NCBI GenBank assembly: GCA_002387845.1
Contig: DGLB01000006.1
Coordinates: 25,592 to 69,519 of the forward strand
From: Stenotrophomonas maltophilia
Lineage (GTDB): Bacteria; Pseudomonadota; Gammaproteobacteria; Xanthomonadales; Xanthomonadaceae
Reading direction: 5' to 3'
Length of the DNA stretch: 43,928 nucleotides
A model generated the notes under the pieces. The model worked only from the letters and a program-made list of their open reading frames with translations. It did not search any database and was not told the DNA's origin. Shown here piece after piece: positions 8,771 to 17,457 of the stretch; within the stretch, counting starts at the first letter, position 1, and each line of letters starts with the position of its first letter. The translations under genes were made by a program, and so were the position numbers.

Positions 8771-9127
8771 TCACACCGGCTGGCTGGCTCCCCCCTGTCG
8801 AAGGTCAGGGCGGCTGCGCCGTACCCGCACGCGGTTGCGCCGGCGGGCCTGCGGGCCGCGCCGGCGCGTGCCCTGCCGGGCCAGCAGCGACGCCGGCAGG
8901 CGGAACCGGTACAACGCCCACCAGGCCAGAAGCGGCATGCCCACCAGCCACATCGGCAGCCAGCCCAGCCACTGGGTGTGGCCGCGCGCGGCCGGCCATA
9001 CCAGCACCAGTGCCAGCCCGGCCAGCGCCACCTGGCGCACGGCGCGCAGCACCTGCGGATGCGGGGCGTCCAGCGGCCGGGGACGTGAAGGTGAACGCGG
9101 GGAACGACGCGAAGAAGACAGGGACAT
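8771..9127 (-). CDS. Hypothetical small membrane protein with basic C-terminus
   Basis: A 118-aa protein I do not recognise. A Ser/Arg/Pro-rich N-terminus (about 1-28) is followed by two hydrophobic segments (about 30-48, and 53-72 with WLGWLPMWLVGMPLLAWWAL), then a strongly basic tail with runs such as RRRNRVRVRR. The ATG at 9127 has a good GGAG eight bases upstream. The stop lies 34 bp before the prolyl oligopeptidase start, so the two genes may be cotranscribed. It is divergent from the lipocalin gene. It is probably real on the strength of its binding site and membrane pattern, but no function can be assigned. Confidence 0.6.
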   Translation of the reverse strand: MSLSSSRRSPRSPSRPRPLDAPHPQVLRAVRQVALAGLALVLVWPAARGHTQWLGWLPMWLVGMPLLAWWALYRFRLPASLLARQGTRRRGPQARRRNRVRVRRSRPDLRQGGASQPV

Positions 9128-9288
9128 GACACAGCTCCGTGCGAAAGTGATGCGCCACCTTGCCCTGCCCCGATCTCACAGACTGCGACCTTTTTGCGCA
9201 ATCGGCCACATTGATGCAACGACCGCCATTGACGTTCTTCGCCGTCTTACCCACCATGCCCCTGCACGCCTCTGGAGCCCGCCACCGC

Positions 9289-9891
9289 ATGTCCTCGAAC
9301 CGCCCGCTTCGCGCTGTCCTGCTGATCTCGCTGGTGTCGTTGTTGTCCGCCTGCGCGTTCGGTGACGCCAAGCCGACGCCGCCGCCGGAGGTGACCACCG
9401 GTCCGGGCGCGCCGATCGACCTGCAGCGCTTCATGGGTACCTGGTATGTGATCGGGCGGGTCCCGAACCCGGTCGAGCGCGGCCATGTGGCCAGCGTCAA
9501 CGAGTACTCCCTGCGCGGCGACCAGAAGGTTTCGATCACCTATCGCTATCGCGACGGCTTCTCGCAGCCGCTGCAGGAGCTGACCGTCCGCGCTTCGGTG
9601 GACGAGAAGAGCGGCAACCACAACTGGCGTACCTGGTTCTACAAGGTAGTGCCCACCCACACCCGCGTGCTGGAAGTGGCCCCGGACTATTCCTGGGCGA
9701 TGCTCGGCTACCCCGGCCGCGAGATGGCATGGATCTTTGCCCGCCAGCCAGACATGGACAAGGACCTGTACAAGGAACTCGCCACCCGCCTGCGCGACCA
9801 GTACGGGGTCAACACCGACAAGCTCAAGCGCGTGCCGCAGCACAAGGAGCAGGTGGACCGGCTGGGCTTTGAGGTGCCGAACGTCCGCTAA
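9289..9891 (+). CDS. blc: Lipocalin family lipoprotein (Blc-like)
   Basis: Bacterial lipocalin of 200 aa, probably an outer-membrane lipoprotein that binds fatty acids or lysophospholipids as E. coli Blc does. A hydrophobic leader ends in the lipobox LLSAC (Cys21). The lipocalin signature GTWYVIGRVPNPVE starts near residue 48, followed by barrel strands with SVNEYSLRG and the WAMLGYPGREMAWIFARQP segment. I chose the ATG at 9289 because it gives a compact signal peptide; GGAG lies eleven bases upstream. The stop is four bases from the end of the convergent higA gene, with no terminator between them. Confidence 0.9.
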   Translation: MSSNRPLRAVLLISLVSLLSACAFGDAKPTPPPEVTTGPGAPIDLQRFMGTWYVIGRVPNPVERGHVASVNEYSLRGDQKVSITYRYRDGFSQPLQELTVRASVDEKSGNHNWRTWFYKVVPTHTRVLEVAPDYSWAMLGYPGREMAWIFARQPDMDKDLYKELATRLRDQYGVNTDKLKRVPQHKEQVDRLGFEVPNVR

Positions 9892-9895
9892 GGGG

Positions 9896-10198
9896 TCAAG
9901 CCGCCACCCGCGGCTGTACGCGGCTTTCGATTTCCGGCCAGGTGGCCAGCGTCTTCAGGTCATACTCGGCCTGCAGTGCCAGCCATGACGCCGCGTCACC
10001 GCCAAAGTGGCGCGCGAGCCGGGCCGCCGTATCGGCGGTGATGCCTCGGGTTTCATGCACGATGGCGTGTAGACGCGTGGCGGGCACATCCAGTGCCCTC
10101 GCCAGCGCATTGATGCTCAAGGCCAGCGGCAGCAGGAATTCTTCCCGCAGGACCTCCCCCGGATGAATGGCCCGTAGCTTGTTGGTAGGACGGCTCAT
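9896..10198 (-). CDS. higA: HigA family antitoxin of a type II toxin-antitoxin pair
   Basis: A 100-aa helix-turn-helix antitoxin, expected to bind and neutralise HigB and to repress the operon. The HigA signature IHPGEVLREEFLLPL starts near residue 11. The HTH follows (INALARALDVPATRLHAIVHETRGITADTAARLARHFGG is read across residues 29-67), then LALQAEYDLKTL. It starts 10 bp after the higB stop, in the toxin-first order typical of higBA. Confidence 0.93.
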   Translation of the reverse strand: MSRPTNKLRAIHPGEVLREEFLLPLALSINALARALDVPATRLHAIVHETRGITADTAARLARHFGGDAASWLALQAEYDLKTLATWPEIESRVQPRVAA

Positions 10199-10208
10199 GG
10201 TTGGCACC

Positions 10209-10487
10209 TCAGTGGTAGTCAACGATCTCGACATCGCAGGCACCGGCATCGGCCCATACGAAGCACACCCGCCATTGCGCATTGATACGGATGCTGTGCT
10301 GTCCGCGCCGATTGCCAGACAACGCCTCCAGTCGGTTTCCTGGCGGACTGCGCAGAAAGTCCAGGGACTTCGCCGAATCGAGCATCTGCAGCTTGCGCTC
10401 GGCCGCTGCACGGAAGTTGCGGAACGGCCGAGGGCATTGGCCTTCGAACAAGGATTGCGTGCGGCGGCAGCGAAACGACTGAATCAT
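10209..10487 (-). CDS. higB: HigB family ribosome-dependent mRNA endonuclease toxin
   Basis: A 92-aa RelE/ParE-superfamily toxin that cleaves ribosome-bound mRNA when not bound by HigA. It shows the typical start MIQSFRCRRTQSLFEG, the central LRSPPGNRLEALSGNRRGQHSIRIN (residues about 47-71) and the C-terminal INAQWRVCFVW and VEIVDYH. The ATG at 10487 gives the normal length; a GTG twelve codons upstream is possible but less likely. A TATATT box lies about 25 bp before the start. The dyad CGTATTACG at 10497-10505 is a possible operator, which is inference only. Confidence 0.92.
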   Translation of the reverse strand: MIQSFRCRRTQSLFEGQCPRPFRNFRAAAERKLQMLDSAKSLDFLRSPPGNRLEALSGNRRGQHSIRINAQWRVCFVWADAGACDVEIVDYH

Positions 10488-10586
10488 TCCGAACAACGTA
10501 TTACGCCAGACGAAATATAACACCGACAGCGGTCACGGTATAGGCAACATCAATCGCCAACCCGGTGACCCAAGCGTCAGTCTGCG

Positions 10587-11279
10587 TTACTTCCGGGTAT
10601 AACGCGTCACCAGCCAGTCGCCGAGCATCTGCAGCACCTGCACCAGCACCAGCAGCAGGACCACGGTGACCAGGGCCACGTCGGTGTGCGAGCGCTGGTA
10701 GCCGTCGCGGAAGGCCAGGTCGCCCAGGCCACCGGAGCCGATCGCCCCGCCCATCGCGGTGAAGCCGATCAGCGCAATCACGGTCACCGTGGCCCCGGCG
10801 ATCAGCCCGGGCCTTGCTTCGGGCAGCAGCACCCGCGTGACCAGCTGCCAGGTGGTCGCGCCCATCGCCTGGCTTGCCTCGATCACACCGCGATCCACTT
10901 CGCGCAGCGCGGTTTCCACCAGGCGGGCGTAGAACGGGGCCGCACCGATCACCAGCGGCACGATCGCCCCGCGCACGCCCAGCGAGGTGCCCATCAGCCA
11001 CAGCGTGATCGGAATCAGCACGATCATCAGGATGATGAAAGGCACGGAGCGCAGCAGGTTGATCACCAGCGCCAGCGCGCCGTACAGCACCGGCTTGCGG
11101 TGCAGCTGCGGAGAGCCGGTGAGGAACAGCAGCACGCCCAACGGCAGGCCGATCAGCAGGGTCAGCGGCAGCGACCCGCCCAGCATCAGCAGCGTGTCAA
11201 GCGTGGCCTGGCCGATGTCCGCCCACTTGGCGGCATCCAGATGACGGAAGAAGCCGTCGGCAGCAGCAACAAGGTTCAT
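10587..11279 (-). CDS. metI: Methionine ABC transporter permease MetI
   Basis: Inner-membrane permease of the MetNIQ importer for D- and L-methionine, 230 aa with five predicted membrane segments. The N-terminal region shows TLLMLGGSLPLTLLIGLPLG. The signature LLRSVPFIILMIVLIP and the EAA loop (EASQAMGATTWQLVTRVLLPEA, within residues 135-156) are clear. Its start overlaps the metN stop as ATGA, so translation is coupled. The third component, the binding lipoprotein MetQ, is not downstream, where higBA begins about 100 bp away. Confidence 0.94.
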   Translation of the reverse strand: MNLVAAADGFFRHLDAAKWADIGQATLDTLLMLGGSLPLTLLIGLPLGVLLFLTGSPQLHRKPVLYGALALVINLLRSVPFIILMIVLIPITLWLMGTSLGVRGAIVPLVIGAAPFYARLVETALREVDRGVIEASQAMGATTWQLVTRVLLPEARPGLIAGATVTVIALIGFTAMGGAIGSGGLGDLAFRDGYQRSHTDVALVTVVLLLVLVQVLQMLGDWLVTRYTRK

Positions 11280-12283
11280 CGGCGCAGTTCCTCCACGTGA
11301 ACGCCCGCCGCCACGAACCCGGCCTGCGCGGCCTGCACGTCGCCACCGACCAGCGACACCGTCAGCTGGCCGTACGGGGTGTCCTTGATGCGGTCGATGC
11401 GCCCGGACAGGATGTTGTAGTCCACGCCGGTATCGCGCGCGATGCGCCCCAGCAATGGTTCGTAGGTGTCGCCGCCGAGGAAGGTCAGGCGCACGATGCG
11501 CCCGGCCACGGCTTCGAAGTCCTTGTGCAGCACGCCTTCGTCGATGTGCTCGGACTCGCTGACAAAGCGGCGCGTGGTCGGGTGCTGCGGGTGCAGGAAC
11601 ACCTCGGTGACCGGCCCGGTTTCGACCAGCGCGCCGGCATCCAGCACCGCCACGCGGTCGCAGACGCGGCGGATCACGTCCATCTCGTGGGTGATCAGCA
11701 CGATGGTGAGGCCCAGCTCACGGTTGATCTGGCCCAGCAGGTTCAGCACCGACGCGGTGGTCTGCGGGTCCAGCGCACTGGTGGCCTCGTCACACAACAG
11801 GATCTGCGGGCGGGTCGCCAGGGCGCGGGCGATGCCCACGCGCTGCTTCTGGCCGCCGCTCAGCTGCGCCGGGAACTTGTTGGCATGCGCTTCCAGGCCC
11901 ACGGTGTGCAGCAGTTCGGCCACGCGCGCGTCGATCTCGGCACGCGGGGTGCCGGCCAGCTCCAGCGGAAACGCCACGTTGGCGGCCACCGTGCGCGAGG
12001 ACAGCAGGTTGAAGTGCTGGAAGATCATGCCGATGCGCCGGCGCAGCGCGCGCAGCCCGTCAGCATCCAGCGCGGTCACGTCCTCGCCATTGATCAGCAG
12101 GCGGCCGCCGCTGGGTTCTTCCAGCCGGTTGATCAGGCGGATCAGGGTCGACTTGCCCGCGCCGGAATGGCCAATGATGCCGAACACCTCCCCGGCCTCG
12201 ATGGTCAGGTCCAGCGGCTGCAGCGCGGCGATCGCGCGGCCGCCGACGGCATAGGATTTGTGCAGGCGCTGGAACTCGATCAC
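11276..12283 (-). CDS. metN: Methionine ABC transporter ATP-binding protein MetN
   Basis: ATPase of the methionine importer, 335 aa. The ABC domain shows Walker A GHSGAGKST, the signature LSGGQKQRVGIARAL and Walker B ILLCDEATSALDP. The C-terminal NIL/ACT-like domain (from about residue 265, RIVRLTFLGGDTYEPLL) is the methionine-sensing domain that gives trans-inhibition in the E. coli protein. The start is a GTG at 12283, the only in-frame start that gives the family N-terminus IEFQRLHKSY. No good ribosome binding site is visible there. The preceding 130 bp show no recognisable S-box or SAM-II structure. Confidence 0.93.
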   Translation of the reverse strand: MIEFQRLHKSYAVGGRAIAALQPLDLTIEAGEVFGIIGHSGAGKSTLIRLINRLEEPSGGRLLINGEDVTALDADGLRALRRRIGMIFQHFNLLSSRTVAANVAFPLELAGTPRAEIDARVAELLHTVGLEAHANKFPAQLSGGQKQRVGIARALATRPQILLCDEATSALDPQTTASVLNLLGQINRELGLTIVLITHEMDVIRRVCDRVAVLDAGALVETGPVTEVFLHPQHPTTRRFVSESEHIDEGVLHKDFEAVAGRIVRLTFLGGDTYEPLLGRIARDTGVDYNILSGRIDRIKDTPYGQLTVSLVGGDVQAAQAGFVAAGVHVEELRR

Positions 12284-12414
12284 GTGGCGATCAACCGGGC
12301 ATCGACGGGAGGGGGCGTGCAGCCTACCAGCGCGGGACGGCCCTGGCCCGCGCGGCAATGCCGAATCATATTCCGTTTGCTTATAAGGTGAGGTCTTCGC
12401 CTGCCGGGCGGCCC

Positions 12415-13311
12415 TTACGGGTGGTCCAGCGGGGCCGGAGCCGCCACCTTTCGGACCCGCTCCCGGTGCAGCAGGTACAGCCCGGAGGCGACGATGATGG
12501 CCCCGCCCAGCCAGGTGTAGCCATCGGGCAGCACGCCCCAGAACAGCACGTCCCAGCCGATCACCCAGACCAGGCCGGTGTATTCCAGGGGCGCGATCAA
12601 CGAGGCTTCGCCCAGCTGGAAGGCCCGGGTCAGGGCCACCTGCCCGGCTGCGCCGGCCAGCCCCATGCCTGCAATCAGGCCGGCGTGTCCCCACTGCAGC
12701 GGCCGCCAGTCCGGAATCGCCAGCAGGCCGGCACCGAGCGCCAGCAGGGCCAGGAACCAGACCACCATCGACTGCGGGGTGTCGGTCCGGGTCAGCATGC
12801 TGACCGTGATCGCGGCCACGGCGTAGGCAGTGGCTGCCAACAGCACCATCAGCCCCGGCACGGAAATGAACCCGTCCACGCCCGGGCGCAGTACCACCAG
12901 CACGCCGACCAGGCCGATGCCGATCGCCACCCAACGCCGCGGACCGACCGTTTCACCCAGCAGCGGCACCGACAACGCCGCGATCAGCAGCGGAGCCACG
13001 AAATAGATGGTGTAGGCCGTGGAAAGCGGCAGGCTGCGCAGGGCGAACACGAAGCAGCCGATCATGGTCATGCCGAGCAGGCCGCGCAGCAGGTGCAGGC
13101 CCCAGCGCACCGGGACCAGCGAGCGCGGACCGGCCGTGGCCAGCACCCACACCAGCACGAACGGCAACGAGGCCGCCCCGCGCAGGAAGGTCACCTGCAA
13201 GGTGGCGTAGCTGCTGGACAGCTGTTTCATGCCGGCGTCCATCAGCGAAAAGCAGGCCACCGCGGCCAGCATCCAGAAGACGGCCCGGGTCGGGGACTTG
13301 AGCGTGTTCAT
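12415..13311 (-). CDS. EamA/DMT family transporter
   Basis: A 298-aa inner-membrane protein of the drug/metabolite transporter superfamily with about ten membrane segments in two EamA repeats. The first repeat ends near GETVGPRRWVAIGIGLVGV and the second near GVLPDGYTWLGGAIIVASG; the paired GE(T)xxxxxWxGxxxI pattern supports the internal duplication. The second motif lacks the usual Glu (GVLPDGYTW). Substrate unknown; members export amino acids or other metabolites. It is divergent from yajQ with about 78 bp between starts. Confidence 0.9.
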   Translation of the reverse strand: MNTLKSPTRAVFWMLAAVACFSLMDAGMKQLSSSYATLQVTFLRGAASLPFVLVWVLATAGPRSLVPVRWGLHLLRGLLGMTMIGCFVFALRSLPLSTAYTIYFVAPLLIAALSVPLLGETVGPRRWVAIGIGLVGVLVVLRPGVDGFISVPGLMVLLAATAYAVAAITVSMLTRTDTPQSMVVWFLALLALGAGLLAIPDWRPLQWGHAGLIAGMGLAGAAGQVALTRAFQLGEASLIAPLEYTGLVWVIGWDVLFWGVLPDGYTWLGGAIIVASGLYLLHRERVRKVAAPAPLDHP

Positions 13312-13389
13312 GGCCCATTATCGCCGGCCTTGGCGGGCCGTCCATGCCCGGGCGGTTAGAATGGCCGCTTCTTCTGCTGGAGTATGCCC

Positions 13390-13872
13390 ATGCCGTCATT
13401 TGACGTCGTTTCCGAAGTCGACACCCACGAGCTGACCAATGCCGTCGACCAGGCCAACCGCGAGCTGTCCACCCGCTTCGACTTCAAGGGCGTGGATGCC
13501 AAGTTCGTGCTGGAAGACAGCGTGATCAAGCAGAGCGCGCCCAGCGAGTTCCAGCTGGAGCAGATGACGGTGATCCTGCGCCAGCGCTTGACCGCGCGCA
13601 AGATCGATGCCGGTTGCCTGGAGTTCGGCGACATCCTGACCAATCTGGGCGGTGCCCGCCAGGACGTCACCGTGAAACAGGGCATCGAACAGAAGATCGC
13701 CAAGAAGATCGCGGCCAAGCTCAAGGAAGCCAAGCTCAAGGTGGAAAGCCAGATCAACGGCGACAAGCTGCGCGTAACCGGCAAGAAGCGCGATGACCTG
13801 CAGGATGCGATTGCCCTGCTGAAGAAGGAAAACTTCGAGATTCCGCTGCAGTTCGATAACTTCCGTGATTGA
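13390..13872 (+). CDS. yajQ: YajQ family cyclic-di-GMP-binding protein
   Basis: A 160-aa protein of two ferredoxin-like domains. The Xanthomonas member binds cyclic di-GMP and works with a LysR-type regulator to control virulence genes. The sequence has the family start MPSFDVVSEVD, then ANRELSTRFDFKGVDAKF and the C-terminal KVESQINGDKLRVTGKKRDDLQ. Two in-frame ATGs exist (13384 and 13390); I chose the second because GGAG sits seven bases before it but one base before the other, and it matches the family N-terminus. The stop overlaps the next gene region, suggesting cotranscription with the DUF1415 and SDR genes. Confidence 0.95.
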   Translation: MPSFDVVSEVDTHELTNAVDQANRELSTRFDFKGVDAKFVLEDSVIKQSAPSEFQLEQMTVILRQRLTARKIDAGCLEFGDILTNLGGARQDVTVKQGIEQKIAKKIAAKLKEAKLKVESQINGDKLRVTGKKRDDLQDAIALLKKENFEIPLQFDNFRD

Positions 13873-13873
13873 G

Positions 13874-14437
13874 ATGAACGACATCCCCGATCCCATCGCA
13901 GACACCCGCAAGTGGCTCGAGAACATCGTGATCGGGCTGAACCTGTGCCCGTTCGCCAAAGCGGTGTACGTGAAGGAACAGGTGCGCTTCGTCCTCAGCG
14001 ACGCCACCACGCCCGAAGCACTGCTGGAAGAACTGGCCGAGGAACTGGTGCTGCTGCGTGACACCCCGGCCGAACAGATCGACACCACCTTGATCGTGCA
14101 TCCGGAGGTCCTCACCGACTTCCTGGACTACAACGACTTCCTCGACAACGCCGACGCCGCGATCGAAGCGCTGGACCTGCAGGGCATCCTGCAGGTGGCC
14201 AGCTTCCATCCGCAGTACCAGTTCGCCGGCGTGGCACCGGACGACGTCAGCAACTACACCAACCGCGCGCCCTACCCCATCCTGCACCTGCTGCGCGAAG
14301 ACAGCGTGGAACGCGCAGTGGCGGCGTTCCCGGACCCCGATGTGATCGTGGAACGCAACATCGCCACGCTCGACAAACTGGGCGTGGAGGGCTGGACGCG
14401 CCTGCTCGGCCGCAAGGACACCCCGCCATGCCACTGA
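13874..14437 (+). CDS. DUF1415 domain-containing protein
   Basis: Soluble protein of 187 aa, family DUF1415, of unknown function. The diagnostic segment WLENIVIGLNLCPFAK is near the N-terminus, and FHPQYQFAG with NYTNRAPYPILHLLRE lies in the second half. I chose the ATG at 13874, just past the yajQ stop; a GTG at 13865 inside the end of yajQ adds three residues and cannot be excluded. Its 3' end overlaps the SDR gene by 10 bp. The order yajQ-DUF1415-SDR indicates one transcript. Confidence 0.88.
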   Translation: MNDIPDPIADTRKWLENIVIGLNLCPFAKAVYVKEQVRFVLSDATTPEALLEELAEELVLLRDTPAEQIDTTLIVHPEVLTDFLDYNDFLDNADAAIEALDLQGILQVASFHPQYQFAGVAPDDVSNYTNRAPYPILHLLREDSVERAVAAFPDPDVIVERNIATLDKLGVEGWTRLLGRKDTPPCH

Positions 14438-15228
14438 CCCCGCCCATTGCCGACTGGCCCGCACAACCGCTGCGCGACCGCGTGGTGGTGGTGACCGGCG
14501 GTGCGCAGGGCGTGGGCCGTGGCATTGCACAGGCCGTGCTCGGTGCCGGCGGCAGCGTGGTGATCGCCGACCTGGATGCCGATGCCGGCAAGGCCTGCCT
14601 GAAGGAATGGAACCTGCCCGAACGCGCCGCGTTCCAGCGCGCGGACGTGGCCAGCGAACGCAGCGTGCAGGCATTGGTGAAGGCCACGCTCAAACGTTTC
14701 GGTCGCATCGACGGGCTGGTCAACAACGCCGGCATCGCCAGCGCACACGGCACGCCGCTCGCGGACATGTCGATGGCCGAATGGCAGCGCCGGCTGTCCA
14801 GCCTGCATGGCGCGTTCCTGTGCAGCAAGCACGCCCTGCCCGCGTTGAATGCGCAAGGCGGTGCAATCATCAACATCGCCTCGACCCGCGCCTGGCAATC
14901 CGAAGCGAACAGTGAAGCCTATGCCGCCGCCAAAGGGGGGCTGGTGGCCTTCACCCATGCACTGGCGATCAGTGCCGGGCCGAAGGTACGCGTGAACAGC
15001 ATAAGCCCTGGCTGGATTACCACCGATGCATGGCAGGCCCCCTCACGCCGACGCACGCCGAAGCTGTCGCGGCGCGATCATGCGCAGCATGCGGTGGGAC
15101 GCGTGGGCCAGCCCGGGGACATCGGCGCACTGGCGGTATTCCTGCTGTCGGACCAGGCCGGCTTCATCACCGGCCAGGACCATATCGTCGATGGCGGCAT
15201 GAGCCGCACGATGATCTACGAAGAATAG
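14428..15228 (+). CDS. SDR family NAD(P)-dependent oxidoreductase
   Basis: Short-chain dehydrogenase/reductase of 266 aa; the substrate cannot be read. The Rossmann glycine motif TGGAQGVGRGIA starts near residue 24, an Asp follows beta-2 (IADLDADAG, which favours NAD over NADP), NNAG lies near 100, and the catalytic Ser-Tyr-Lys set is in IASTRAW and AYAAAKGG. The C-terminus has VNSISPGWI and the common ending GQDHIVDGGMSRTMIYEE. The start overlaps DUF1415 by 10 bp. A GTAG-type REP follows the stop directly. Confidence 0.9.
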   Translation: MPLTPPIADWPAQPLRDRVVVVTGGAQGVGRGIAQAVLGAGGSVVIADLDADAGKACLKEWNLPERAAFQRADVASERSVQALVKATLKRFGRIDGLVNNAGIASAHGTPLADMSMAEWQRRLSSLHGAFLCSKHALPALNAQGGAIINIASTRAWQSEANSEAYAAAKGGLVAFTHALAISAGPKVRVNSISPGWITTDAWQAPSRRRTPKLSRRDHAQHAVGRVGQPGDIGALAVFLLSDQAGFITGQDHIVDGGMSRTMIYEE

Positions 15229-15235
15229 GTGGCGT

Positions 15236-15260
15236 GGGCCGGCCAACGGCCGGCGCTACC
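15236..15260. repeat. Single GTAG-type REP palindrome
   Basis: A 25-bp element identical to the copy at 2606-2630, with the core GGCCGGCCAACGGCCGGC and ending CGCTACC (GGTAGCG on the minus strand). It lies in the short gap between the convergent SDR and oligopeptidase A genes, where it may also act as a bidirectional mRNA 3'-end structure. Confidence 0.88.
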
Positions 15261-15273
15261 GGATGCGGTACCG

Positions 15274-17310
15274 TCACCCCGCCATGCCGTTATGGCGCAG
15301 CAGCGCATCGACCGTCGGCGCACGCCCACGGAACGCCGCGAAGTTCTCTGCCGCACTCCGGCTTCCCCCGCGCGACAGCACCTCATCGCGGAAGCGCTTG
15401 CCGGTCTCCGCCACCTGTCCAGGCGCTTCCTCGAACGCGGCATAGGCATCCGCGCTCAGCACTTCAGCCCACTTGTAGCTGTAGTACCCGGCCGCATAAC
15501 CGCCGGCGAAGATATGGCTGAACTGATGCGGGAAGCGGTTCCACGCCGGCGGCCGGTTCACCGCGACCTCGTCGCGCACGCGCTCCAGCAACTGCAGCAC
15601 GCTGTCCTGCGCGGGCTGGTATTGGCTGTGCAACTGCATGTCAAACAGCGCGAATTCCAGCTGACGTACGGTGAACATGCCGCTCTGGAAGTTGCGCGCC
15701 GCCAGCATCCGGTCAAACAGCGCGCGCGGTAGCGGTTCGCCGCTGTCCACGTGCGCGGTCATCGCCTGCACGCGGTCCCACTCCCAGCAGAAATTCTCCA
15801 TGAACTGGCTGGGCAGTTCGACCGCGTCCCATTCCACCCCATTGATGCCGGCCACGCCAAGCTCGCCTACGCGGGTCAGCAGCTGGTGCAGGCCATGGCC
15901 CATTTCATGGAACAGCGTGGTCACTTCATCATGGCTGAAAGTGGCGGGCTTGCCATCGCTGCCACGTCCGAAGTTGCAGACCAGGTACACCAGCGGCGTC
16001 TGCACACCGTGGGCGGTATCGCGGCGATTGCGGCAGTCGTCCATCCAGGCACCGCCGCGCTTGCCTTCGCGTGCGTACAGATCCAGATAGAACTGACCGA
16101 CCAGTCCGCCCTGCGCGTCCACCACGCGGTAGAAGCGCACGTCCGGATGCCACACCGGTGCCACGTCCGGCTGGACCTCCAGCCCGTAGAGGCTGCGGAT
16201 GACACTGAACAACCCGTCCAGCACCTTGGGTTCGGTGAAGTACTGCTTCACTTCCTGCGCGGAATAGCTGTAACGGGCCTGCTTCAGCTTTTCACTGGCA
16301 TAGGCCAGGTCCCAGGCTTCCAGCGTTTCCAGACCCAGTTCGTCGCGGGCGAACGCTTCCAGTTCGGCACGGTCGCGCTGGGCGTACGGCTTGGCGCGTG
16401 CAGCCAGGTCCCGCAGGAAGGCCAGCACCTGCGCCGCGTCGTCGGCCATCTTGGTGGCAATGGAGTACTCGGCATAGTTGGCAAAGCCGAGCAGTGTCGC
16501 CAGCTCGGCGCGCAGCGCCAGCACCCGGTCGATGTTGCCGCTGTTGTCCAGCGCGCTGTCGCCGAACTCGGAGGCACGCAATGCGTTGGCGCGATACAGC
16601 GCCTCACGCAACGGGCGATGCGACGCATAGGTCTGCACCGGCAGGTAGCACGGCATCTGCAGGGTGAGCTTCCACCCGGCCTTGCCGTCTTTCTCCGCAC
16701 CCGCACGGGCGGCGGCCACCACGTCCTCAGGCAGGCCCACCAGCTCGGCGGCGTCTTCGACGATCAGCGACCACGCGTCGGTGGCATCCAGCACGTTCTG
16801 CGAGAACTTCGCCGACAACGCCGACAGTTCCTCGCGGATGGCGCTGTAACGCGCCTTGCCGGCGTCATCCAGCTCGGCACCGCCCAGACGGAAATCGCGC
16901 ACCGCGTTGTCCAGCACCTTGCGCTGGGCAACGTCGAAGTGCGCGGCTTCGGCACTGGCCGCCAGCGCGCGGTACTGCTGGAACAACGTCAGATTCTGGC
17001 CCAGCGCGCTGCCGAAGCGGGTCACCTTGGGCAGATTGGCGTTGTAGGCTTCGCGCAGCTCCGGCGTGTTCACCACGCCCTGCAGGTGCCCGACCTGGCC
17101 CCAGGCCCGCCAGAGGCGCTCGGTGGCATCGTCCAGCGGCACCACGAACGTCTCCCAGGTGACCGGGCTCACTGTTTCAGCCTGCTTCACCACTGCTTCG
17201 GCCTGCTCCAGCAGGGCATCGATCGCCGGGGCGATGTGCGCGGGCTGGATGGCATCGAAACGCGGCAGGCCCGAGAAATCGAGCAGCGGATTGGCAGGGG
17301 TCACAGGCAT
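15274..17310 (-). CDS. prlC: Oligopeptidase A, M3 family zinc metallopeptidase
   Basis: Cytosolic M3A metallopeptidase of 678 aa that degrades short peptides, including cleaved signal peptides. The zinc motif HEMGH is in TLFHEMGHGLHQLL, followed by the second-sphere region ELPSQFMENFCWEWD with the third zinc ligand Glu. The N-terminus PLLDFSGLPRFDAIQPAHI is typical. The ATG at 17310 has GGAG directly against it. A GTG two codons on (17304) has the same GGAG at six bases and may be the true start. It is convergent with the SDR gene across a REP. Confidence 0.93.
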   Translation of the reverse strand: MPVTPANPLLDFSGLPRFDAIQPAHIAPAIDALLEQAEAVVKQAETVSPVTWETFVVPLDDATERLWRAWGQVGHLQGVVNTPELREAYNANLPKVTRFGSALGQNLTLFQQYRALAASAEAAHFDVAQRKVLDNAVRDFRLGGAELDDAGKARYSAIREELSALSAKFSQNVLDATDAWSLIVEDAAELVGLPEDVVAAARAGAEKDGKAGWKLTLQMPCYLPVQTYASHRPLREALYRANALRASEFGDSALDNSGNIDRVLALRAELATLLGFANYAEYSIATKMADDAAQVLAFLRDLAARAKPYAQRDRAELEAFARDELGLETLEAWDLAYASEKLKQARYSYSAQEVKQYFTEPKVLDGLFSVIRSLYGLEVQPDVAPVWHPDVRFYRVVDAQGGLVGQFYLDLYAREGKRGGAWMDDCRNRRDTAHGVQTPLVYLVCNFGRGSDGKPATFSHDEVTTLFHEMGHGLHQLLTRVGELGVAGINGVEWDAVELPSQFMENFCWEWDRVQAMTAHVDSGEPLPRALFDRMLAARNFQSGMFTVRQLEFALFDMQLHSQYQPAQDSVLQLLERVRDEVAVNRPPAWNRFPHQFSHIFAGGYAAGYYSYKWAEVLSADAYAAFEEAPGQVAETGKRFRDEVLSRGGSRSAAENFAAFRGRAPTVDALLRHNGMAG

Positions 17311-17457
17311 CTCCAGACAGCGGGTCAATGCACACGATATGGCACTGGGTACGGGCAGGCACAAGGCCCGGATGCATCCTTTTCACATTCATTCACGCCC
17401 GGACCACGTCGGGCGGACGAGGCTGAAGACCCAACGAACGCTTTCCCCGGAGGGTTC

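Noticed and set aside
12284..12414. A SAM-responsive riboswitch ahead of metN
   Set aside because: I could not find the conserved helices of S-box or SAM-II in these 130 bases.
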